Assembly: GCA_023375675.1 (NCBI GenBank)
Contig: JALQBC010000001.1
Coordinates: 558,001-622,000, forward strand
DNA length: 64,000 nt
Source: Cytospora piceicola
Lineage: Eukaryota > Ascomycota > Sordariomycetes > Diaporthales > Cytosporaceae
Direction: 5' to 3'
Every line of letters starts with the position of its first letter. Within the stretch, counting starts at the first letter, position 1. Both the position numbers and the translations under genes were made by a program. Shown in pieces: positions 57,493 to 64,000 of the stretch. The notes under the pieces were generated by a model. That model was not told the origin of the DNA, ran no database searches, and saw only the letters and a program-made list of their open reading frames with translations.

Positions 57493-59927
57493 GGTGGAAA
57501 GATTTGGAGGCTGTTCCGCGGGGAGCTGAGACCCCTTTTTCCGGATATGTACCTGGGGTACGGTAGGCACGTAGAGTCGTACGGGGGCTTGGGCTGTACG
57601 TGTATGTATGTAAACCTTGGAATGTCCCAGGTGATCGGTACTACCGTGGTAATGGCTGAATCTTTTTTAGCGCGGGGTCCTGCTGAAGGTCGGTCGGTAT
57701 TCAGTTCGAGGGGCGTGGAGGGGTAGGTTAAGAGAATTCGGCGGGCGCAAGGGTAGGGTGATGATTGATATCGGCTCTCAATGGCTGCTTGATAGATATG
57801 AGGGTGTCGAATGTTCCAATGGGTAGATAGATATTGACACAACAAAGGATAGAATAGAGTTATGGATCCAAAGAATTTGGATTCGACGAGAATTCCACGG
57901 CTGCTTGAGTTAGACCGGCAAAATGCACCTTCACCGGATTTTTCGAAAACGCGCCAGAGACGGCAAAGACGGTCAGACACTGGCTTCTTTTCTTAGCTCG
58001 TAATTATTACCTACCTAAGTACTGTAGGTACCTAGCAGTCCTGGGTACCTAAGGTACGTACACCTGCACCTCCAGTGATCTCTCTCTCTCCCGTCGTCAC
58101 CTATCAAAAAGTTCTGTTCCTCTGCGGCTCCACGATTTTGAGCTTGGGCCCGACGTCGATGCCGGGCAGGGATCACCACGCGTGGCTTGCACCTCCATGA
58201 GTGACTGGCATGTATGTACTGTGTAGGGCTGCTGTGTGGGGCCGAACTTTTGAATCGACAGAGGTGAGGCTCCGTATGTCCGGGTTCGATGCCGAGACAG
58301 ATCTCTGGTGCTCCGATAGCTGGCAAGATGGTGTGTGACCCGGACAGTAATGGAAGCGCCCAAGCGACGGTAGCATGTGAGTGGTGTTGGTTGTATAAAG
58401 TGACGAATGTGCTCATGGTGATGCGGGTGACGATTGATATTCAGATGCTTGAGTGACGGCTACGTGTGGCCAATGCATGGAAGCGGGATTGCTTACATAC
58501 CCGAGCACTGAGAACGTCTGATTATGATGATAATTAACAAGGGGAAGCATCAGAATATTGAACCATGATCATATAATTACTGTAGTAGTAAATCTGTCCC
58601 AACTTTCCTCCTTGTGCGGTGACCATCGAGGCTGGCTCCGGCAGGACAACCTTGGAATGTCCGGATGATCCACCCGCGGCTCCGTGCCGGAACATTTCAA
58701 GGTCGGCCCCAAGACACGGACCGGACCTGTACTACTTTCTCTACTATACTCGAAGTGTGACAATATTTTGAAGAGGTCTTAGGGTCGGTCACATAGGTGG
58801 CTGTGAATATAGTTACTGTATATAGAACGATCAAATATGAAATAGCATCCAGAAGTCGCCCATGCCGTATATACCTACCTAGGTAGGCAAGCCAGCCCTG
58901 TTGAGTCGTAGCCTGGCGTAATGCAATATGTAACTCGAGACCTTGAAATGTCAGTCTCTTCTGTTTCATCCTGCTTGCCCGACTTCATAGCATCGAAAAT
59001 GCAGGCTTACGCAGGAGCAAAGGCACTATTTCCTGTTTAGTAGGCTGATTGGTTTGTTGCTCACTGTGTGCAAAGGCCCCGTCTGTGCCTTCCTTGTTGT
59101 TGTTGTCGTTGTTGTTGGCCGGGGTGCCAGTTATTATACCAAGATATCTAAGTACCTACGTAGCTTTCAAACGAAAGGAATGCCTTGGAAGGTTCTAATT
59201 ATATTGGCTGCCCAGGTGGCTTCCTAGGTACACCTAAGTACCTATGTACCTTCGGAGACCACCTGCTGTACACAGTACACCTGAATTAGGTGAGGCTCGA
59301 GGCAGAATCTCGAGGTGAGGCCTAACAGTGAATGCTGCAGGGGTGCCCGCACCGGCCAAGGAAACGTCGCCCCACCCATCAGAAGCGTGGAGAGCCTGGG
59401 AGCCTGCCGGAGCCTTTTACCTCCACGAAGCTTGGGCCTATTACGCAGATGCTGCCGGACTTTTTACAGTAGCGACGCTGAACGGCTATAACCCACCCAC
59501 TCAACCTCTCAACCTTCCATACTACATCACCGCGCGCCCACCTCAACCTCCCCCTTCTCCATCATCACCATAACCGACGACCGATCCCCATATCGTCTCC
59601 CCTCGCAAAGCTGAAGTCTGCACCTTCAGTTGAATCTCTCAAGACGAAGGGAACCCACTTTGGACAAAGTCACGGCACCTGCACACGTCGTGACCTTTCC
59701 CCCCCCCCCCCCAAAAAGGGTTTCGTTTTCTCATTCGCATCGCGTGAACTTGTTGACCCGCTGTCGCCTCGCCTCAGCATTTTGAGACCTTTCCGTTTCT
59801 ACAAACCACTCAACTTCACCTACGCAGGCCGCTCCTGCATCACGTCAAGCTGTCGGCTACGACAGTCGTCATTGCGTAGTGGAGGGGGAGCTTTCATTTC
59901 TGCGGCTCTGCCGCTCCCGCCGTCAAG
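57493..59927. other. Long divergent intergenic region between prs and tom1
   Basis: 2.4 kb holding both promoters and leaders. ACCTAGGT-type words lie at 58,010-58,060, 58,877-58,884 and 59,150-59,260. A run of about 13 C is at about 59,700-59,712. Open frames on both strands have no domain, and several have no ATG. The last 300 bp are C/T-rich, as in a leader. Nothing else recognised. Confidence 0.55.
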
Positions 59928-62900
59928 ATGGGAAAGATTACCAAGACAATGCAGTCCAAGCATAGGGAGACTCTGGTATGTCACTCCTTCATGCCCGCGA
60001 ACAAATCATCATGCAGACAACTAACTTCCTACCAAGTCGCCCTGGCTCATGGACTTTGTGCAAACAACCTCGACCGTTCCGTTGCCACTACTACCACAAC
60101 GCCTCGACACCTTCCCCGTAGCGAGATGGCCTCTGCCCCGTGGTGATCTGTATCACTGGATCCCTCTGCTGAACCGATTCGACAACATACTCGAGTGCTT
60201 CAACAAGGTCTATCACCTGCACGAGGGACCGCAGATGCGTGACTTCGGCTCTGATCTTCTGCTGGGCCGCGACGTACGAGTCGAAGATTATGGCTCGGAC
60301 GAGTGGGACACAGAGAAACTGACTACACTGGGCTACAAGGAGGATGGTGATGCTCAGCTGATCAAAGCTGTCCTGCAGTTCACCAGGCGGCTGTTGAACC
60401 ACTGTGGCAACCGCAGCATCTACGCAAGCAGTTCCCACCTGAATGATCTTTTGAACAGCAGCGACCTGTCCGTCATCCATGCGACTCTGGAGGTTGGCCT
60501 GGAGCTTGCACAGCGCTATCAGGCATCTGTCAAGCGCATGACGCAACCTTCTCGCCAGGTCAGCAATGCCTTGCTCGCCAACCATTACAACATCGAACTG
60601 GACCGTGTTCAGCAAATCGCCCAACCTTTCGTGAAGACCCCAATCATCAACCTGTCCGAGTCTTCTACTCATGCAACGCCTGCATCTGCGGGCAAAGGGA
60701 AGGAGAAGGAGAAGGAGAAGGATAAGGCCCACTCTGCAAGCTCGAAGAATGCAGCGACCATGCTTGCCAACGATCTAGGGGCCGTAATCTCTTCTGACCA
60801 AGCGTTAGAGGGCCGCTGGAAGAGCTGGGGCGACTTGAAGCTTATTTATTACCCAAAGACCGATGGCGGCGACATTGTCCCTCAGACCTCAACTGACCGT
60901 GGTACCGCGTCTATCCCAAGCACACCCACTCCTTTGCGCCGCAGCACTACCATGGGAACCCAGCAAACACCACGCGCCTCCAGAGCTGCACATAGCTCTG
61001 ATGACCCCCCTGTGTCCGCCCAAACTTCTCCAGCTATCAATGCTGAGGGCGCGCCAGCGTCCAGTCAGAAATCTGTTGAGATTCCACAAAGCGTTGTCGC
61101 CTCTTCACCGATCTACGACCTCTTGAAGCGTACAAGTGCGGATATGCCCAAGACGTCACAGTATGAGCTCCTCAATCGCTCGATGATATGCAAGGCTTTG
61201 CTGCAAGGCTCAGAAACCCGCCAGCAAGCCCTTGCTGTCCGTCTCCTGGCTATTGCGAACCTGGCCTACATACATCCGGAGTTTGCATTCCTTGAGCAAG
61301 TCCTGAAGCAGGACAATGATGAGCCCCGTCAGTTTCACCTTGTTTATCAGCTGGTGGAGCTCATCCACCCTTCTACGACTGGGCAGGCAGCTGCACCGCG
61401 TTGGTTGCAGCAGATCGCCCTGTCGCTGTTGGAGGCTGTCTCCCATTACGGTGCGAAGTACCAAGATGTCATCTCGGCCCTGAACGCTACTGTCAATCAC
61501 GGTGTTCTCTTATACGTCATCCGTAAGGCCGTCGCCGAGATGAAAGAAGGCGGTGGGCAGTCCGACAACCACTCGATCGAGCTGGATGACTGGCGGAACA
61601 GCTTGTTCTCCCTTGCGCTGCACCTTGCTATGAATGGACGAGTCGGCTCTGATATGATATCTGCGGGATTCATGGACATTCTCGTCGATATTGTGAATAT
61701 GCGCACAAACATTGCAGATCGCTTGCACGCCATGGCTGTGTCTTACATAGATGCGCTGGTCTTGAACTACCCTCCAATCGCGTTCCAGGCCTTCATCAAC
61801 GTCAGCGGACTGGACAGCATTGCACAGCTGACGATCGACGCCTCATCCTCTGCGAAGAGCCTTGCAGACTCTGGTCATGGTACCAAACCTGAGTTCTACT
61901 CCAGCGTCGTTGACTACGAGATTCCCTACGTTCAACAGCAGACCTTGAAGTGGTTGTTGAAGTTCATGCACCACATTATGAATCCGAGTTCGTTCACGCA
62001 CGGAGGCAACACTGACCGGTTGTTGAGGAACTTGGTTGACAACTCTAAGCTTCTTCGGAGTCTACGGGCCATCATGGAAAACACCAAGGCTTTTGGATCA
62101 GTTGTTTGGACAAACTCGATCAATCTCTTGACCGACTTCATCAACAACGACCCTACCAGCTTTGCCGCCATCTCTGAAACCGGCATGGTCAATAGTCTGC
62201 TTGAATCCCTCACCAGCCGGCAAGTTTCAGCAGCCCCAGCAGCCGAACGCAAGACGGACGAAGCACCAAGTGACGAGACTGAATCCCACTTCGAGCAGTC
62301 TGTCGTTCTGGAGCCGGATAATCGCCCTCATCCTCCAGACCAAGAGACCCTTCGAGCTCCGCGAAGCGGTCCGCTTGCTGCCGGTATCCTGCCGTCCTCA
62401 GAAGCGATCGCTGTCATCATTCCAGTCGTCAACTCGATCTGTCTAAACAATGACGGAATGAAGTTGGTCGCGGCTTCGAGAGTCCTGGAGAGCTTCTTGG
62501 AAGTCTTCGAGAGTCCAGAGCACGTACGGATCATGCAGATCGACTCGGAACTCGCGTACAACATCGGACTCCAATTCGATGAGCTTGGACGACATCACCC
62601 TGCTTTGAGACAGACAGTCGCGAACGCGGTGATAGATATGATTGCCAGGGTCAAATTCTTGGGCACTTCGAAGGCAGAGTCCTCTGGGTGGGGAGCTAAG
62701 CTCTCCGTGACCGATCCAGATGGAAAAGTCATCCCCGCTGACAAGGACCTGTTGCAGAAGTCCAGTACCACGGCTTCTTCGAGGAAAGGCAAAGAGGTAG
62801 CAACGTCATCTGAAGATGTCGAGATGGTGGATGTCACAGCACCAGTTGTCCCAGCACCATCGCAGTCGGATTCCTCGGAGGGCCCAGCTAAGCTTCCTGA

Positions 62901-64000
62901 TAGCATCACAGCCTATGTCAATGCGCTTGCCTCGTTCCTGAACGCTTACATCAGCAACACCAGCCTGAGGACTTCCCTGACAAAGAGCGGTGGAATCGAA
63001 TATCTATTGGACATCATGGCATTGCCGAGTTTGCCTTACGATTTCGCCGATTCTGCTGCTTTAGGGTTGCTACAACAAGTTGTTGCCAGTATTGTCGAGA
63101 ACGCTCCTGTCATCGGAATGCCTTCGCTGCTGAACCGCATTGAAGTCGCCATGGAATCTTTGGAGCCATTGTTGTCCAGCTCGCCATCAGCATCGTTCTT
63201 CCGACCATTTGTGGAACCCGGCGTTACCCTGCGAGGAGATGGCACTGACACGTGGAATGCCGAGCTCGTCCACAAGGTCATGAACGGCACGGACGTGGCG
63301 AGGGCATTGCTGACTATTCAGTCCCTGCTCAAGACCCTGTACAGCTGTTTCCCTTACCAGAGCCGGCACGCATCCATTTCGTTGCCCGCCGTCAACGTTT
63401 ACGATCATTTTCACAAGGTGATCAAATCTCTGGGACCCCTCCTGCGCGTTGTCCTCTCAGAAGAGATATCCATAATCAGCCTTGTTCCGCAGCATTGGAC
63501 GTCGCGCAAAATGCAGAATGTGCGATCTGGCAGCGCAGGTGAACTCTTGATAGGCGAGCAGGAACCATTTTCTCAACTGCTTGGCAATTATGGCCTTGGC
63601 GCTTCCATTGAGCCAGCAGACCTAACACGACAGAATCGACCTACGCCAGAAGAGCAATCGAGCTCCCAGTATCAGAATTACCAAGTCCTGAAAGTACTGC
63701 TGCAGTCAATCATGCCCAGCGCCTATTCCTTCTTCCAGACACTGGGCAAGGCTTTGATGTCACGTCGGGAGCGAGACAGCTATGCTAGATCGAGGCACAT
63801 GCAGATGGCAGACGCCCTAGCCCAGACGGTACTGGATCAGCTGGAACCGTTCGGTGACAAAGCCCCAACTAAGCACGAGCTGCAGTATTGCATAATCATG
63901 CTGCACATTGTGCACGAAATGCTCACCGATTCTTCCCGGCACACTGAACGGGCGGGTGTGAGTGTTATTGTTCCTGTGCTTGACGCCTTCAAGGAGCATC
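59928..64000 (+). CDS. tom1: HECT-type E3 ubiquitin ligase TOM1/HUWE1, N-terminal part (runs off the window)
   Basis: 5' portion of the giant HECT ligase (yeast Tom1, human HUWE1), which ubiquitinates excess histones, unassembled ribosomal proteins and other targets. Exon 1 (59,928-59,975) gives MGKITKTMQSKHRETL. A 61-bp intron follows, and exon 2 starts at 60,037 (SPWLMDFVQTTSTVPLPLLP) and stays open to the window edge, 1,337 residues in all. The full protein is about 4,000 residues, so the HECT domain lies outside. The visible part is helical-repeat sequence of the DUF908/DUF913 type at the N-terminus of this family (RGDLYHWIPLLNRFDNILEC). Low-complexity inserts include KGKEKEKEKDK and a Ser/Thr/Pro-rich stretch. 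Antisense frames here are shadows. Confident as to family; the 3' end is unseen. Confidence 0.92.

Noticed and set aside
60091..60732. 213-codon minus-strand frame
   Set aside because: Antisense shadow of the TOM1 coding exon; no ATG-led domain protein of its own.

Overview
The window is nuclear DNA of a filamentous ascomycete (Pezizomycotina, most likely Sordariomycetes). The reasons are short GT..AG introns of about 50 to 160 bp, a HET-domain gene, fungal-type HSF, CWC27, TOM1 and vacuolar ATPase genes, and a long block of DNA destroyed by repeat-induced point mutation (RIP). Species cannot be fixed from this sequence alone.

Region 1 (1 to about 25,630) is an A+T-rich RIP block with no intact gene. 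CpA and TpG are almost absent and replaced by TpA, while CpG survives, so start codons are lost and CAA/CAG codons have become stops. Inside it lies a structurally complete 7.27-kb Ty3/gypsy-type LTR retrotransposon on the minus strand (7,982-15,247). It has two 247-bp LTRs, a CTAAT target duplication, a polypurine tract, and recognisable but mutated reverse transcriptase and RNase H motifs. A relic of a coding hexapeptide tandem repeat lies at 5,925-6,194. Residual CpA sites are mostly in CAG/CTG context, and the LTRs are less mutated than the DNA around them.

Region 2 (about 25,630 to 31,257) is the border. RIP fades, and a HET-domain (heterokaryon-incompatibility-like) gene follows. It has no in-frame ATG before its HET domain and continues in another frame, so it is probably broken.

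Region 3 (31,258 to 64,000) is a conserved housekeeping gene block: a PPIL3-like cyclophilin (-), an arrestin-like protein (+), a novel-looking secreted protein with two related Cys modules (-), heat shock factor HSF1 (-), spliceosomal cyclophilin CWC27 (-), V-ATPase subunit B (+), a secreted aldose-1-epimerase-like protein (+), Ctf8 (+), diphthamide synthase Dph1 (-), 40S ribosomal protein S6 (+), PRPP synthetase (-), and the 5' third of the HECT ubiquitin ligase TOM1/HUWE1 (+, runs off the right edge). Exon models were built by hand from splice motifs, and frames close at every junction. Several pairs are divergent (cyp10/arrestin, cwc27/vma2, dph1/rps6, prs/tom1). Upstream intergenic stretches carry repeated ACCTAGGT-type palindromes.

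The genes do not form one pathway. Recurring themes are protein folding and splicing (two spliceosome-type cyclophilins, HSF1), translation (S6, Dph1), chromosome cohesion (Ctf8), vacuole acidification and nucleotide supply. No gene cluster for a new system is evident. The most unusual material is the RIP block, with its sequence-context bias and relics, and the secreted two-module protein.
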